Positions 7,954 to 17,636 of a stretch of 56,207 bases of DNA are shown here, one piece after another. The translations under genes and the position numbers were made by a program. The stretch's first letter is position 1, and each line of letters starts with the position of its first letter. This stretch comes from Burkholderiales bacterium (lineage in GTDB: Bacteria; Pseudomonadota; Gammaproteobacteria; Burkholderiales; Burkholderiaceae_C). Where the stretch lies: the NCBI GenBank assembly GCA_947446855.1, contig CANFIH010000007.1, positions 1 to 56,207 of the forward strand, written 5' to 3'. The notes beneath the pieces were generated by a model. That model saw nothing but the letters and a program-made list of their open reading frames with translations, was not told the origin of the DNA and did no database searches.

Positions 7954-9414
7954 ATGAACGCCCGCATCCCCCCATCCGTCCTGAACGCGCCACAGGTTCT
8001 CAGCGAAGTCAGCGCCGCCTGGGACCAGCAAATAGTCTCCGAGCTCACCGACTACATCGCCATCCCCGCCAAGTCGCCCATGTTCGATGCCGACTGGGCG
8101 GCCAACGGTTTTATCGACACCGTGGTGCGTAACACCGCGAGCTGGATCGAGGCACAGAAGGTGCCCGGCCTGACGCTGGACATCGTGCGCCTGCCCGGCC
8201 AGACGCCGGTGTTGTTCTTTGAGGTGGCGGCCACGCGCAGCCATGCCCAGCAGACCGTGCTGATGTACGGCCACCTGGACAAGCAGCCCGAGTTTTCCGG
8301 CTGGCGCTCGGACCTCGGCCCGTGGACGCCCAAGTACCAGGACGGCAAGCTCTATGGCCGGGGCGGCGCCGATGACGGTTACGCCGCCTATGCCGCGATT
8401 GCCGCCATCCAGGCGCTCAAGAGCCAAAGCGTGGAGCACCCGCGCATCGTCGGTCTGATCGAGACCTGCGAGGAAAGCGGCTCGCCCAATCTGCTGCAAT
8501 ACATCGATGCGCTGGGCAGCCGCCTGGGCGATGTGGGACTGGTGATCTGCCTGGACTCCGGCGCTGGCAACTATGACCAGCTCTGGCTGACCAACAGCCT
8601 GCGCGGCGTGGCCGGTGGCGTGCTCAAGGTGCAAATCCTGTCTGAGGGCGTGCACTCGGGCGATGCCAGCGGCCTGGTGCCGTCGAGTTTTCGCATCCTG
8701 CGCCAGGTGCTGGACCGGCTCGAAGACAGCGCCACCGGGCGCCTGCTACCCGCTGCCTTCCATTGCGAGGTGCCCCCCGAGCGGTTGGCCCAGGCCCGGG
8801 CCACGGCGGCGATTCTGGGCGACGCGGTGCACCAGAACTTTCCCTGGGCGCATTACGACTGCGGCGGCGACCAGCGCTTCGCGCTGCCCACCACCACCGA
8901 TCCGTTGCAGGGCCTGCTCAACCGCACCTGGGCGCCCACGCTCAGCGTGGTGGGCGTGGACGGTTTCCCGGACATGAAGGACGCCGGCAATGTGCTGCGG
9001 CCTTACACCGCCTTCAAGCTCTCGCTGCGCCTGCCGCCGTTAGTGGATGCGGCGCTCGCCGTGGAGCAACTCAAGGCCCTGCTGGAAGACAACGCGCCCT
9101 ACCAGGCCCAGGTCACCTTTGCGCCGGGCGGCCAGGCCACCGGCTGGAACGCGCCCATTACTGCGCCCTGGTTTGAAAAGGCGCTGGACGATGCCTCGAC
9201 CACCTACTTCGGCGCGCCCTGTGGCTATGTCGGCCAGGGTGGCACGATTCCACTGATGAACATGCTGTCCAAGGGTTTCCCCAAGGCACAGATGATGGTG
9301 TGCGGCGTGCTGGGCCCCAAGAGCAATGCCCATGGGCCAAATGAGTTTCTGCATGTGCCCTATGCCAAGAAGCTCACGGCGGCGGTGGCGCAGGTGATGG
9401 CCCAGTGCCCTTGA
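7954..9414 (+). CDS. M20 family metallopeptidase
   Basis: A 486-residue dizinc peptidase of the M20 family (dipeptidase/carnosinase-like). It carries the metal and catalytic motifs MYGHLDKQPE (His, Asp), GRGGADDGYAAY (bridging Asp), ETCEESGS (catalytic and ligand Glu), CLDSGAG, and the C-terminal ligand region SNAHGPNE. The middle third is the dimerisation lid domain. ATG 7954 follows AGGAAA; an in-frame start at 7906 would add 16 residues without a ribosome-binding site. Substrate is probably a small peptide, cleaved in the cytoplasm; it cannot be specified. Confidence 0.92.
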   Translation: MNARIPPSVLNAPQVLSEVSAAWDQQIVSELTDYIAIPAKSPMFDADWAANGFIDTVVRNTASWIEAQKVPGLTLDIVRLPGQTPVLFFEVAATRSHAQQTVLMYGHLDKQPEFSGWRSDLGPWTPKYQDGKLYGRGGADDGYAAYAAIAAIQALKSQSVEHPRIVGLIETCEESGSPNLLQYIDALGSRLGDVGLVICLDSGAGNYDQLWLTNSLRGVAGGVLKVQILSEGVHSGDASGLVPSSFRILRQVLDRLEDSATGRLLPAAFHCEVPPERLAQARATAAILGDAVHQNFPWAHYDCGGDQRFALPTTTDPLQGLLNRTWAPTLSVVGVDGFPDMKDAGNVLRPYTAFKLSLRLPPLVDAALAVEQLKALLEDNAPYQAQVTFAPGGQATGWNAPITAPWFEKALDDASTTYFGAPCGYVGQGGTIPLMNMLSKGFPKAQMMVCGVLGPKSNAHGPNEFLHVPYAKKLTAAVAQVMAQCP

Positions 9415-9448
9415 TGCCGAAGGCCGCCCGAAAAGTACGGTCGGTGTG

Positions 9449-10288
9449 ATGTCTGACTCCACGCTTAGCGCTCTGGTGACCCACGATGGTCAGCATCTGG
9501 CCGTGCAGGACTGGTGGTTGCCACCGGGTGCGCCGGCGCGTGGTGTCGTGTTGCTGGTGCATGGCTTGGGCGAGTACGCCGGTCGTTACGACCTTCTGGC
9601 CAATAAGCTGAACGCCTGGGGTTTCGCGGTGCGCGGCTACGACCAGTATGGCCACGGCGAATCTGCGGGACTGCCAGGGGGGCTGCCAACGGATAACCGC
9701 CTGCTGGAAGATCTGGCCGAAGTGCTGGACGATACGCGCAGGCGCATGGCAGTGGATGTGCCACTGATTGTGCTGGGTCATAGCCTGGGCGGTCTGGTGG
9801 CGGCGCGCTTGGTGTCGCTGCAGATGCGGCCGGTGCAGGCGCTGGTCTTGTCTTCGCCCGCGCTGGATGCCGGTATGAACATGCTGCAAAAAGCCATGGT
9901 CGCCCTGCTACCCAAGCTGACGCCTGACCTGCGTGTGGGTAACGGACTGAACCCTGATTTTTTATCGCACGACCCGCAGGTGGTGGCTGCCTACCAGGCC
10001 GACCGGCTGGTGCATGACCGCATCAGCGCACGCTTGGCGCGCTTCATTGCCCAGGCCGGCCCGGCGACCCTGGCTGCAGCGCCTGGCTGGACCGTGCCCA
10101 CGCTGCTCTTGTATGCCGGGGATGACCATCTGGTGAACCCTGCAGGCAGCCGCCGCTTTGCCGAACTGGCACCGGCCAATGTCGTGGGCAGTCAATGTTT
10201 TGAGGCGCTGTACCACGAAATCTTCAACGAGTGGGATGCCGCCCCGGTGTTTGCCGCGCTGCGCCGCTGGTTGGACCAGCGTTTCTAG
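9449..10288 (+). CDS. Alpha/beta hydrolase (serine aminopeptidase S33 / monoacylglycerol-lipase-like)
   Basis: A 279-residue hydrolase with the Hydrolase_4 pattern: oxyanion region LLVHGLGEYAGRY near residue 32, RGYDQYGHGES near 64, nucleophile elbow GHSLGG near 110, Asp in YAGDDHLVNP near 225 and His in LYHEIFNE near 255. The HGxGE and GHG motifs are typical of monoacylglycerol lipase and lysophospholipase relatives. The ATG at 9449 directly follows an in-frame GTG at 9446, either of which could serve. The last four bases overlap the convergent rsmE gene. Confidence 0.88.
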   Translation: MSDSTLSALVTHDGQHLAVQDWWLPPGAPARGVVLLVHGLGEYAGRYDLLANKLNAWGFAVRGYDQYGHGESAGLPGGLPTDNRLLEDLAEVLDDTRRRMAVDVPLIVLGHSLGGLVAARLVSLQMRPVQALVLSSPALDAGMNMLQKAMVALLPKLTPDLRVGNGLNPDFLSHDPQVVAAYQADRLVHDRISARLARFIAQAGPATLAAAPGWTVPTLLLYAGDDHLVNPAGSRRFAELAPANVVGSQCFEALYHEIFNEWDAAPVFAALRRWLDQRF

Positions 10289-11028
10289 GCCAGCCGTGCC
10301 AGGGCGGTGAGTGCTGCGGTTTCTGAGCGCAGTACGCGTGCCCCCAGCGTGACCGGCTGAAACCCGGCGGTTAGCGCAGCATTTTCTTCGCCGCTGCTCA
10401 GTCCGCCTTCCGGGCCGGAAAGAAACAGCACACCGGCAGCGCCAGTCTCGATGGACCGCAGAGCCTGTGTGCCTTCCCGCAAGGAGAGCAGCAGTGCTTG
10501 GGGTGCGTCGGCCCCGTCCCGGTTCAGGCTGGCCAGCCATTGCGTCAGCGTCTTCACACCATGCACCACGGGCACGCGATTGCCGCCACATTGCTCGCAG
10601 GCCGCAATCGCCACACTTTGCCAATGCTCCACCTTTTTGACGGCGCGCTCGGCCGCCAGGCGCAGCACGCTGCGCTCGGTCATCAGGGGCTGGATGCTGG
10701 CCACGCCCAACTCGGCAGCTTTTTCCACCAGCCAGTCCATACGCTCATTGGCCGGCATGCCCACTGCCAGATGCACGGTGCGCTGCGCCTCGCGCTCGAC
10801 AGCCTGGTGCGTGCCGATTTCCACCTGCACCTGGCTGCGCCCCATCAGCGTGACACGGGCTTCGAACTCGCCACCGGGACTCACGCCGTCCCAGCCGGGC
10901 CCGTGGTTGAACAGGGTGATGCTGTCACCCGGTTGCAGGCGCAGCACTTGCACATGGCGGGCGGCACCGGCGGGCAGGTCCAGCAGGTCACCGGTGCGCA
11001 GCGGCGCGGGGCAGAAGAAACGCGGCAT
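10285..11028 (-). CDS. rsmE: 16S rRNA (uracil-1498-N3)-methyltransferase RsmE
   Basis: A 247-residue SPOUT-class methyltransferase. The N-terminal PUA-like part begins MPRFFCP and HVLRL-type HVQVLRLQPGD. The C-terminal knot region has SAM-binding signatures LFLSGPEGGLSSGEE and the terminal LGARVLRSETAALTAL, diagnostic of RsmE. It methylates N3 of U1498 in the 30S subunit. It lies downstream of the AmgK-like gene on the same strand with a 30-base gap, which suggests co-transcription, and converges with the hydrolase gene by a four-base overlap. Confidence 0.95.
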   Translation of the reverse strand: MPRFFCPAPLRTGDLLDLPAGAARHVQVLRLQPGDSITLFNHGPGWDGVSPGGEFEARVTLMGRSQVQVEIGTHQAVEREAQRTVHLAVGMPANERMDWLVEKAAELGVASIQPLMTERSVLRLAAERAVKKVEHWQSVAIAACEQCGGNRVPVVHGVKTLTQWLASLNRDGADAPQALLLSLREGTQALRSIETGAAGVLFLSGPEGGLSSGEENAALTAGFQPVTLGARVLRSETAALTALARLA

Positions 11029-11058
11029 GGTCAGGCAGTCAGGAAACGCGGCGCGGGC

Positions 11059-12141
11059 CTAGAACCGGCCAAAGGCAAAGGCCGTCGGCACCTCAATGCC
11101 TTCAATCGTCTCCACCAGGCGCAACAGCGGCTTGAGCGCCATGTAGCGGCTGCAGGTAGCGCGTATGTAGTGGATGAAGCGGGGTGTGTCTTCCAGGTAC
11201 TGCGGCTTGCCGTCGCGCAGCGTCAGGCGCGCGAAGATGCCGGCAATCTTGAGGTGGCGCTGCAGGCCCATCCATTCCACGCCCTGGTAGAAGGCGCCGA
11301 AGTCGTCGCCCACCGGCAGGCCGGCCTTGCGCGCTTTTTGCCAGTAGCGAATCGTCACGTCCAGGCAGAACGATTCGTCCCAGCTCAGGAAGGCATCGCG
11401 CATCAGGCTGGCAATGTCGTAGGTGATGGGGCCGTAGACCGCATCCTGAAAATCCAGCAGGCCCATGCCCTCGGGCGACACCATCAGGTTGCGCGGCATG
11501 AAGTCGCGGTGCACGTAGACGCTGGGCCAGCTCAGGTTGTTTTCGATGATGCGCCCGAAGGCTTCTTCCAGCACCTTGGCTTGTTTGTCATCCAGCGTCA
11601 CCTGGCGGTGCTGGGCGATGTACCACTGGGGAAACAGATCCAACTCGCGGCGCAGCAGGGCTGTGTCATAGGGTGGCAGTACCTCGGGCTTGGAGGCCAG
11701 TTGCCACTGGATCAGCATGTCTACTGCCTCCATGTACTGCGCCAGCGGTGGCTCCCCGGTCAGATCCATGCTTTGCAGCAGGGTCTTGGCACCCAGGTCG
11801 CTCAGCAACAGAAAGCCGTGACGTTGTTCCCAGGCCAGTACCTCGGGTACGCGCAGGCCGGCTTGCTGCATGAGCAGGTCTACCTGCACAAAGGGTTTGC
11901 AGTCTTCCTTGTCGGGCGGCGCGTCCATGATGACCAGGCTGCCGCGGGCGCTCTCAATGCGCAGGTAGCGCCGGAAGCTGGCATCGGCCGAGGCCAGGCG
12001 CAGCGTAGCGGGCTGCAGGGCCAGTTCAGCCGGCAGGCTGGCGAGCCATTGCGTGCATTGAATTTGTCGCTGCGGATCAGGCCAGCGCAGGCTGCTGCGG
12101 TCGTCCGGCGTGTGGGAAGGGGCGGTGGGTGGGGTGCTCAT
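11059..12141 (-). CDS. amgK: AmgK-like cell-wall amino-sugar kinase (aminoglycoside phosphotransferase fold)
   Basis: A 360-residue APH-fold kinase with ESARGSLVIMDAPP (ATP-site region), the catalytic loop VHRDFMPRNLMV near residue 208 and the Mg-binding LLDFQDAVYGP near 230. In Pseudomonas the homologue AmgK phosphorylates N-acetylmuramate and N-acetylglucosamine for peptidoglycan recycling and is encoded divergently from lptD next to murU. The position beside lptD is conserved here, but murU is absent and rsmE follows instead. The start ATG lies 85 bases from the lptD start, so a shared divergent promoter region is likely. Function is inferred from fold and synteny. Confidence 0.82.
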   Translation of the reverse strand: MSTPPTAPSHTPDDRSSLRWPDPQRQIQCTQWLASLPAELALQPATLRLASADASFRRYLRIESARGSLVIMDAPPDKEDCKPFVQVDLLMQQAGLRVPEVLAWEQRHGFLLLSDLGAKTLLQSMDLTGEPPLAQYMEAVDMLIQWQLASKPEVLPPYDTALLRRELDLFPQWYIAQHRQVTLDDKQAKVLEEAFGRIIENNLSWPSVYVHRDFMPRNLMVSPEGMGLLDFQDAVYGPITYDIASLMRDAFLSWDESFCLDVTIRYWQKARKAGLPVGDDFGAFYQGVEWMGLQRHLKIAGIFARLTLRDGKPQYLEDTPRFIHYIRATCSRYMALKPLLRLVETIEGIEVPTAFAFGRF

Positions 12142-12226
12142 GGATAATCCATTCTACAAAGGCTCAGTTGCTGAACCTCCCGACGCATTCCTGCACCATT
12201 TCCCAACTATCGCGCCTTCTGTATCC

Positions 12227-14611
12227 ATGCGTTTATCTGTGTTCCAACCGGTCCCGCTGTGCGCGCGCCTAGGGCTGTTGCCCGGCCTGGTGCTGTGCAG
12301 CGGTATGGCCGCAGTCACCGCGTTGGCGCAGACCGCCCAGCCAGGGGATGCGATGGTGTTGCAGGCGACACCCCAGTTGGCCGAGACGCTCAGTTCGGAG
12401 CAAAAGCGCCAGGCACCGGTGTTTTTGCAGGGCGACCGCATTTCCGGCCGCGCCGACCTGGAGACCGTGGTGCAAGGCGATGCGGTCATGCGCAAGGCCG
12501 ATACCGTCATCCATGCGGACAGGTTGGAGTACGACCAACCCAGCGACCAGGCCCGCGCCAGTGGCCACGTGCGCATCAACCGGGCCGGCAATCTGTATAC
12601 GGGTCCGCTGTTGGAGCTCAAGGTGGAGAGCTTTGAAGGCTTTTTTCTGCAGCCCAGTTACCACTTTGCCCAGAATGGCGCGCATGGTGAGGCCTCGCGC
12701 GCCGACTTTGTGGACGAAAGCCATACCGTGGTGCATGACGCGAGCTACACCACCTGCCGACGCCTTCCCGGACCGAGCTGGATGCCCGACTGGGTGCTGC
12801 GCGCGGCCAGTATTTCGCTGGACAACGACGAAGAGGTCGGTGTGGCTAACGGCGCTTACCTGAGTTTCAAGGGGGTGCCGATTCTGCCGGTGCCGGCCAT
12901 CAGCTTTCCCCTTACGGACAAGCGCAAGTCCGGCTTGTTGCCGCTGACGGCCGGCTTTGACAATGTGAGTGGCAGCACGCTGGCCTTGCCCTATTACTGG
13001 AATATTGCGCCGAACCGGGATGCCACCATCACCCCGACGCTGATGAGCGCGCGCGGTGTGGAGGTGGGTGCGATCTACCGCTACCTGGAGCCCGGCTACA
13101 GCGGTCGTGTTTTTGCGGACAGCATGCCCGCTGACAAGTTGCGCGATCTGGACCGCTGGGGCCTGGCCTGGACGCACAACGGGGCGTTCAACACCGGCTT
13201 GCCTAATCTGAGCCCGGTGGCGCTGGCGCTGAATATCAACCGGGTCAGCGACAACAACTACTGGCGCGATTTCAGCAGCTCCGAAGCCCTGCTGGCTCAG
13301 CGCCTGTTGCCAGGCGACGCGCTGGCTTCCTGGTCCAGTGGACCGGTGAACGGCACCGTGCATGTGCTGAAGTGGCAAGTGCTGCAGGACCTGGACTCCC
13401 CGATTACGCCACCCTATGACCGCGTGCCGCAAATCACGGCGCATCTGGGGCAAAACAATGTGCAGGGGTTTGACTGGTCGCTCGATGGGGACTTCACCCA
13501 GTTCGAAGCCGACCGCCGGCTGACCGGGCAACCCAATGCCCAGCGCAGCTTCGCCTTGGCCCAACTCAGCCGGCCCTGGCTGGCGCCGCAGGGTTTTGTC
13601 ACGCCCAAGCTGCAGTTGCACGCTGCGGCCTACCAGTTTGATGCCATGCTGGCCGACGGCAGCCAGTCTGCCACCAGCGTGGTGCCCACTTTCAGTCTGG
13701 ACAGCGGCCTGGTGTTTGAGCGCAGCAGCTCCTTGTGGGGACGCGATTTTGTGCAGACCCTGGAGCCGCGCGCTTTTTATGTCTACACCCCCTACCGCAA
13801 CCAGAGCATGCTGCCCAACTATGACAGTGGCGCGGCGGATTTCAACTTTGCCAGCATCTATCTGGAAAATGCGTATGTCGGTCACGACAAAATATCCGAC
13901 AACAACCTCCTGACCATGGGCCTGACCACACGCTTTCTGGATCCCGACAGCGGCAGCCAATATGCGCGCTTTGGCATCGCGCAGCGCCTGCGCCTGGAAG
14001 AGCAACAGGTCACCATCAACAGCGCCACCGCCGCGGCCCAGTCGGGCTTGAGCGATGTGTTGCTGGGCGCTGAAGTCAATCTCAACGAGCGCTGGACCCT
14101 GGACTCCACCACCCAGTACAACCCCCTGACCGACCAATCGCTGCGTGCCACGGTGGGCGCGCGCTATAACCCGGGCAATTACCGGGTTCTCAATGCGGCC
14201 TACCGCTTCCAGCGCGATGTCAGCGAGCAGATTGATGTCAGCTGGCAGTGGCCGATCAATGACCTGTGGGGTGATCGCGGTCAGGATTTAGGCAAGGGCC
14301 AAGGCCAGGGGGATGGCCGCTACTATGCCCTGGGCCGTCTGAATTACAGCCTGGATCAGAGCGCCTTGGTCGATACCCTGTTGGGCGTCGAGTACGATGC
14401 GGGCTGTTGGCTGGCCCGCGTGGTGCTTGCCCGTACCCAAACCAGTAGCTCTTCTGCGGTGCAACGCTTGATTTTTCAGCTGGAGTTCGTTGGCTTCACC
14501 CGCATTGGCACGGCAGATCCCCGCGCAACCTTGACACAAAATATCTCGCGTTATCAGAATCTGCGTGATGCTGGCGCTGCCAGTGCCAGCCGCTTCAGCA
14601 ACTACGAATAA
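12227..14611 (+). CDS. lptD: LPS-assembly protein LptD
   Basis: About 794 residues. A Sec signal peptide ends near VTALAQA; a periplasmic jelly-roll domain follows (QGDRISGRADLETVVQGD, VIHADRLEYDQPSDQARASGHV). The large outer-membrane beta-barrel then has family signatures PILPVPAISFPL and YYWNIAPNRDATITP and ends near residue 794. It inserts lipopolysaccharide into the outer leaflet with LptE. Two conserved cysteine sites are visible (YTTCRRLPG and DAGCWLAR), fewer than in E. coli. ATG 12227 is chosen for the signal peptide; the frame is open to 12110, overlapping the divergent amgK start. It heads the surA-rsmA operon. Confidence 0.95.
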   Translation: MRLSVFQPVPLCARLGLLPGLVLCSGMAAVTALAQTAQPGDAMVLQATPQLAETLSSEQKRQAPVFLQGDRISGRADLETVVQGDAVMRKADTVIHADRLEYDQPSDQARASGHVRINRAGNLYTGPLLELKVESFEGFFLQPSYHFAQNGAHGEASRADFVDESHTVVHDASYTTCRRLPGPSWMPDWVLRAASISLDNDEEVGVANGAYLSFKGVPILPVPAISFPLTDKRKSGLLPLTAGFDNVSGSTLALPYYWNIAPNRDATITPTLMSARGVEVGAIYRYLEPGYSGRVFADSMPADKLRDLDRWGLAWTHNGAFNTGLPNLSPVALALNINRVSDNNYWRDFSSSEALLAQRLLPGDALASWSSGPVNGTVHVLKWQVLQDLDSPITPPYDRVPQITAHLGQNNVQGFDWSLDGDFTQFEADRRLTGQPNAQRSFALAQLSRPWLAPQGFVTPKLQLHAAAYQFDAMLADGSQSATSVVPTFSLDSGLVFERSSSLWGRDFVQTLEPRAFYVYTPYRNQSMLPNYDSGAADFNFASIYLENAYVGHDKISDNNLLTMGLTTRFLDPDSGSQYARFGIAQRLRLEEQQVTINSATAAAQSGLSDVLLGAEVNLNERWTLDSTTQYNPLTDQSLRATVGARYNPGNYRVLNAAYRFQRDVSEQIDVSWQWPINDLWGDRGQDLGKGQGQGDGRYYALGRLNYSLDQSALVDTLLGVEYDAGCWLARVVLARTQTSSSSAVQRLIFQLEFVGFTRIGTADPRATLTQNISRYQNLRDAGAASASRFSNYE

Positions 14612-14617
14612 AACCCT

Positions 14618-15925
14618 ATGAAATCCCGTTTTTGGGCCCTGGCGCTGGCCGCCTCGGCCACCTTGATGGTCCTGCCGGCGCAGGCGCAAAAATCCCAGTC
14701 GGCCGACTATGTGGTGGCGGTGGTGAATTCCGAACCGATCACCAACAATGAGGTGCGGGCCGCCATGCAGCGCGTCACCGAGCAGCTCAAGGCCCAGCGC
14801 CAAGCCACCCCCGGCGCCGACGAATTGCGCCAGGGCGTGCTGGAGCGGCTGATCAGTGACCGCGCACAGCTGCAGTTGGCAGCCGAATCCGGTATCCGCA
14901 TGGACGAGGCGGCAGTCGACCTGGCCGAACAGAACCTGGCGCGGCAGAACCAGATGGAATTGGAAACCTTTCGCCAGCGCATGGCCAAGGAAGGCATCTC
15001 CGCTACCGCACTGCGCAGCCAGTTGCGTGAGCAGCTCATCCTGACGCGCCTACGCGAGCGCGAGGTGGATGCCCGCGTGCGTGTCAGTGACCAGGATGTG
15101 GACCGGGCGCTGTTGGAGCAGCAGGCTGCCAATACCGATCCCCTGGCGCAGGAAATCAATCTGGCGCAGTTGCTGGTGGCTGTGCCGGAAAAAGCCGACG
15201 AAGCGCTGGTGTCGCAGCTGCAGGCCCAGGCGCAGGCGTTGCTGGCGCGTGCGCGGGCCGGCGAAGACTTTGCCGCCCTGGCGAAGCAATTTTCGGATGC
15301 GGACCGTGGCAAGAGCGGCGAGTTTGGCCTGCGCCGCGCCGATCGTTATCCGCCGTCCTTTGTCCAGGCAACGCAGAGTGTGGCCGTGGGCTCCGTGTCT
15401 GATCTGGTTCGCTCCGGTGCCGGTTTCCACATTCTCAAGGTGCTGGAGCGCCGTGCGCCCTCCGCGCTGAACCGATCGGTAGTGCAGACGCACGTCAGCC
15501 ATATCCTGCTTCGCACGGGACCTGCGTTGTCGCAGGCTGCGGCCCAGGCCAAGCTGGCCGACTTGCGTGAGCGCATCGTCTCCGGCAAGACCGACTTTGC
15601 CAGTGCGGCGCGTGAGAATTCGCAGGATGGCAGTGCCGCGCAAGGCGGCGATCTGGGCTGGGCCGGCCCGGGCATGTTTGTGCCCGAGTTCGAGGAGGTC
15701 ATGAACCGTTTAACCGACCGCCAGATCAGCAACCCCGTGGTGTCACGCTTTGGTGTGCACCTGATCCAGTTGCTGGAGCGTCGCCGGGTGGAGTTGAGCC
15801 CGCGGGAGGTGCGTGAACTGGTGCGCAACCAGTTGCGCGAAACCAAGCTGGAAGAAGCCTACGTCAGCTGGACCCGGGATGTGCGCGAGCGCGCGTATGT
15901 GGAGCTGCGCGAGCCGCCGCAATAA
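14618..15925 (+). CDS. surA: Periplasmic chaperone / peptidyl-prolyl isomerase SurA
   Basis: A 435-residue protein with a Sec signal peptide ending PAQAQ, a SurA N-terminal chaperone domain ([14 protein letters not shown] to about residue 165) and two parvulin-type rotamase domains ([10 protein letters not shown] to HILKVLERR, and [12 protein letters not shown] to HLIQLLERR, with [16 protein letters not shown]). SurA escorts outer-membrane proteins, including LptD, to the BAM complex. It begins six bases after lptD, so the chaperone and a major client are co-expressed. Length and domain order are normal. Confidence 0.96.
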   Translation: MKSRFWALALAASATLMVLPAQAQKSQSADYVVAVVNSEPITNNEVRAAMQRVTEQLKAQRQATPGADELRQGVLERLISDRAQLQLAAESGIRMDEAAVDLAEQNLARQNQMELETFRQRMAKEGISATALRSQLREQLILTRLREREVDARVRVSDQDVDRALLEQQAANTDPLAQEINLAQLLVAVPEKADEALVSQLQAQAQALLARARAGEDFAALAKQFSDADRGKSGEFGLRRADRYPPSFVQATQSVAVGSVSDLVRSGAGFHILKVLERRAPSALNRSVVQTHVSHILLRTGPALSQAAAQAKLADLRERIVSGKTDFASAARENSQDGSAAQGGDLGWAGPGMFVPEFEEVMNRLTDRQISNPVVSRFGVHLIQLLERRRVELSPREVRELVRNQLRETKLEEAYVSWTRDVRERAYVELREPPQ

Positions 15926-15927
15926 CC

Positions 15928-16695
15928 ATGAAACATATTGCGCGCAAGCGCTTCGGTCAGCACTTTCTGCGTGACGGCGGAATCATCGACGCCATTGTCC
16001 AGGCCATCGCTCCCCAGGCGGGACAGCGTATGGTCGAAATCGGGCCCGGCCTGGCCGCCCTGACCCAACCGCTGGTGGAGCGTCTGGGCCACCTGACGGT
16101 GATTGAACTGGACCGGGATCTGGCGCAGCGCCTGCGCAGCCATGGCCAACTCACGGTCATCGAGTCCGACGTGCTAAAGGTCGACTTCAGCCGGATCGAG
16201 GCGCATGCTTCCCGGGCGTCGGGCAAATGGCGCGTGGTGGGCAATCTGCCTTACAACATATCCACGCCGATCCTGTTTCACCTGCTGGACTCTGTGGACT
16301 GCATTGAAGACCAGCACTTCATGCTGCAAAAAGAGGTGATTGACCGCATGGTGGCCTCCCCCTGCACAGCGGCGTATGGCCGTTTGAGCGTGATGCTGCA
16401 GTGGCGCTATGCCATGGAAGATGTGCTGTTTGTTCCGCCCGAAAGTTTTGAGCCGCCGCCACGCGTGGACAGTGCTGTGGTGCGCATGGTGCCGCATGCG
16501 GCACAGGCTGCGGTGGATGTGCTGCTGCTCAGCGAGTTGGTGCAGGTGGCCTTTAGCCAGCGCCGCAAAATCATGCGTCATACCTTGGGGCGTTGGCTGG
16601 AAGCCCGAGGTTTTGCTGGAACCTTTGACCTGCAGCGACGCGCTGAAGAAGTCCCTGTGTCCGAATACACGGACCTGGCCCTGCAGATCGCTTAG
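15928..16695 (+). CDS. rsmA: 16S rRNA (adenine-1518/1519-N6)-dimethyltransferase RsmA (KsgA)
   Basis: A 255-residue class I SAM methyltransferase beginning [14 protein letters not shown], with [14 protein letters not shown] (SAM motif I), VIELDRDLA, the substrate motif [11 protein letters not shown] near residue 107, and [18 protein letters not shown] and [13 protein letters not shown] in the C-terminal part. It dimethylates two adjacent adenines in helix 45 of 16S rRNA. The start is two bases after the surA stop, completing the conserved lptD-surA-rsmA run; pdxA, often between surA and rsmA in gammaproteobacteria, is absent. Confidence 0.96.
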   Translation: MKHIARKRFGQHFLRDGGIIDAIVQAIAPQAGQRMVEIGPGLAALTQPLVERLGHLTVIELDRDLAQRLRSHGQLTVIESDVLKVDFSRIEAHASRASGKWRVVGNLPYNISTPILFHLLDSVDCIEDQHFMLQKEVIDRMVASPCTAAYGRLSVMLQWRYAMEDVLFVPPESFEPPPRVDSAVVRMVPHAAQAAVDVLLLSELVQVAFSQRRKIMRHTLGRWLEARGFAGTFDLQRRAEEVPVSEYTDLALQIA

Positions 16696-16767
16696 CAATT
16701 CCCAAGCTGTCTTATGATCTCGCCAGCGGTTCGCCGCAGCGAATACACATGACGAAAAGGGAATCCC

Positions 16768-17622
16768 ATGAAGAAGCAGCTTCTGGCTTTGGTGACCGGC
16801 GCCTTGGCGGCTTTCCTGGGTGGGCAGCCCCAGACTGCGGCGGCGCAACAGGCGGTTTACAGCTTTTCGCCCGTCAACCAGTACGACATCAACCTCACGG
16901 CGGCGTACTGGAACCCGATCATCGCCTACGTCTCTGAAAAAAGTGGCGTCAAACTCAATCTGAAGATCGGCCGCACCTCGGCGGACACCACCAGTTATGT
17001 GCTGGCCAAGGAGGTGGAGTTCGTTTTCAGCAACCACCTGTTCAGCCCTGAGCGCGAGCAATTGGGCTGGAAGGTTTTCGGGCGCCGCAACACGCCACCG
17101 GTGCAAGGCCAGATTGTGGTTCCGGCGGACTCCCCCATTACGGATTTAGCCCAGCTCAAGGGACAGGACGTGGCCTTCGCCGGGCCGGAGGCCTTTGTGG
17201 TCTACAAGGTGCCCTATGCACAGTTGCTGTCCAGGAGCATCGACGTCAAGGTGGTGTTTGCCGGCAATCAGAATGCCTCCTTTGCCCAGTTGTTTGCCGG
17301 CAAGGTCGTGGCCTCCGGCGGCAATTCGCAGCTGGTGGAAGGCTACACCCGGCGCGAGGGCAGAAAGTTCCGGGTGCTTTGGACTTCGGAGTCCTTTCAG
17401 GATCTGGCGCTGATGGCCTCCAGCAAGGTGCCCGAAGCCGATACCCGCAAGGTGGCTGCCGCCTTCATGGAGATGTACAAAGACCCCAGAGGGCGCGAAA
17501 TTTTGCACCAGGCCTCCAAGGAAGTGGGGCTGCCCGATGACGCCTATTTTGTCCCGGCCAGCGGCGCCGACTACGCTTCCTACAAGCGCTTTTACCAAAG
17601 CGCTCCAGTCTCTCTGCACTGA
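16768..17622 (+). CDS. PhnD-like phosphate/phosphonate-family periplasmic binding protein
   Basis: A 284-residue secreted binding protein. The signal peptide ends near QTAAAQ; the mature part begins YSFSPVNQYDINLTAAYWNPI. Family motifs include TSADTTSYVLAKEVEFVFSNHLF, GQIVVPADSPITDLAQLKGQDVAF and ASGGNSQLVEGY. This is the PhnD/SsuA/transferrin-like fold. No ATPase or permease gene is near; instead a hybrid histidine kinase starts 14 bases downstream. The protein is therefore more likely a ligand-sensing partner for that kinase than a transporter subunit. The ligand is unknown. Confidence 0.85.
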   Translation: MKKQLLALVTGALAAFLGGQPQTAAAQQAVYSFSPVNQYDINLTAAYWNPIIAYVSEKSGVKLNLKIGRTSADTTSYVLAKEVEFVFSNHLFSPEREQLGWKVFGRRNTPPVQGQIVVPADSPITDLAQLKGQDVAFAGPEAFVVYKVPYAQLLSRSIDVKVVFAGNQNASFAQLFAGKVVASGGNSQLVEGYTRREGRKFRVLWTSESFQDLALMASSKVPEADTRKVAAAFMEMYKDPRGREILHQASKEVGLPDDAYFVPASGADYASYKRFYQSAPVSLH

Positions 17623-17636
17623 GTGCACGCCGCCAC

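Noticed and set aside
10498-12147. A 549-codon plus-strand frame across rsmE and amgK.
   Set aside because: Both genes on the minus strand have conserved catalytic motifs and normal lengths.
12269-14137. A 622-codon minus-strand frame across lptD.
   Set aside because: LptD on the plus strand has clear family motifs over its whole length; the antisense translation is Gln/His/Arg-rich shadow sequence.
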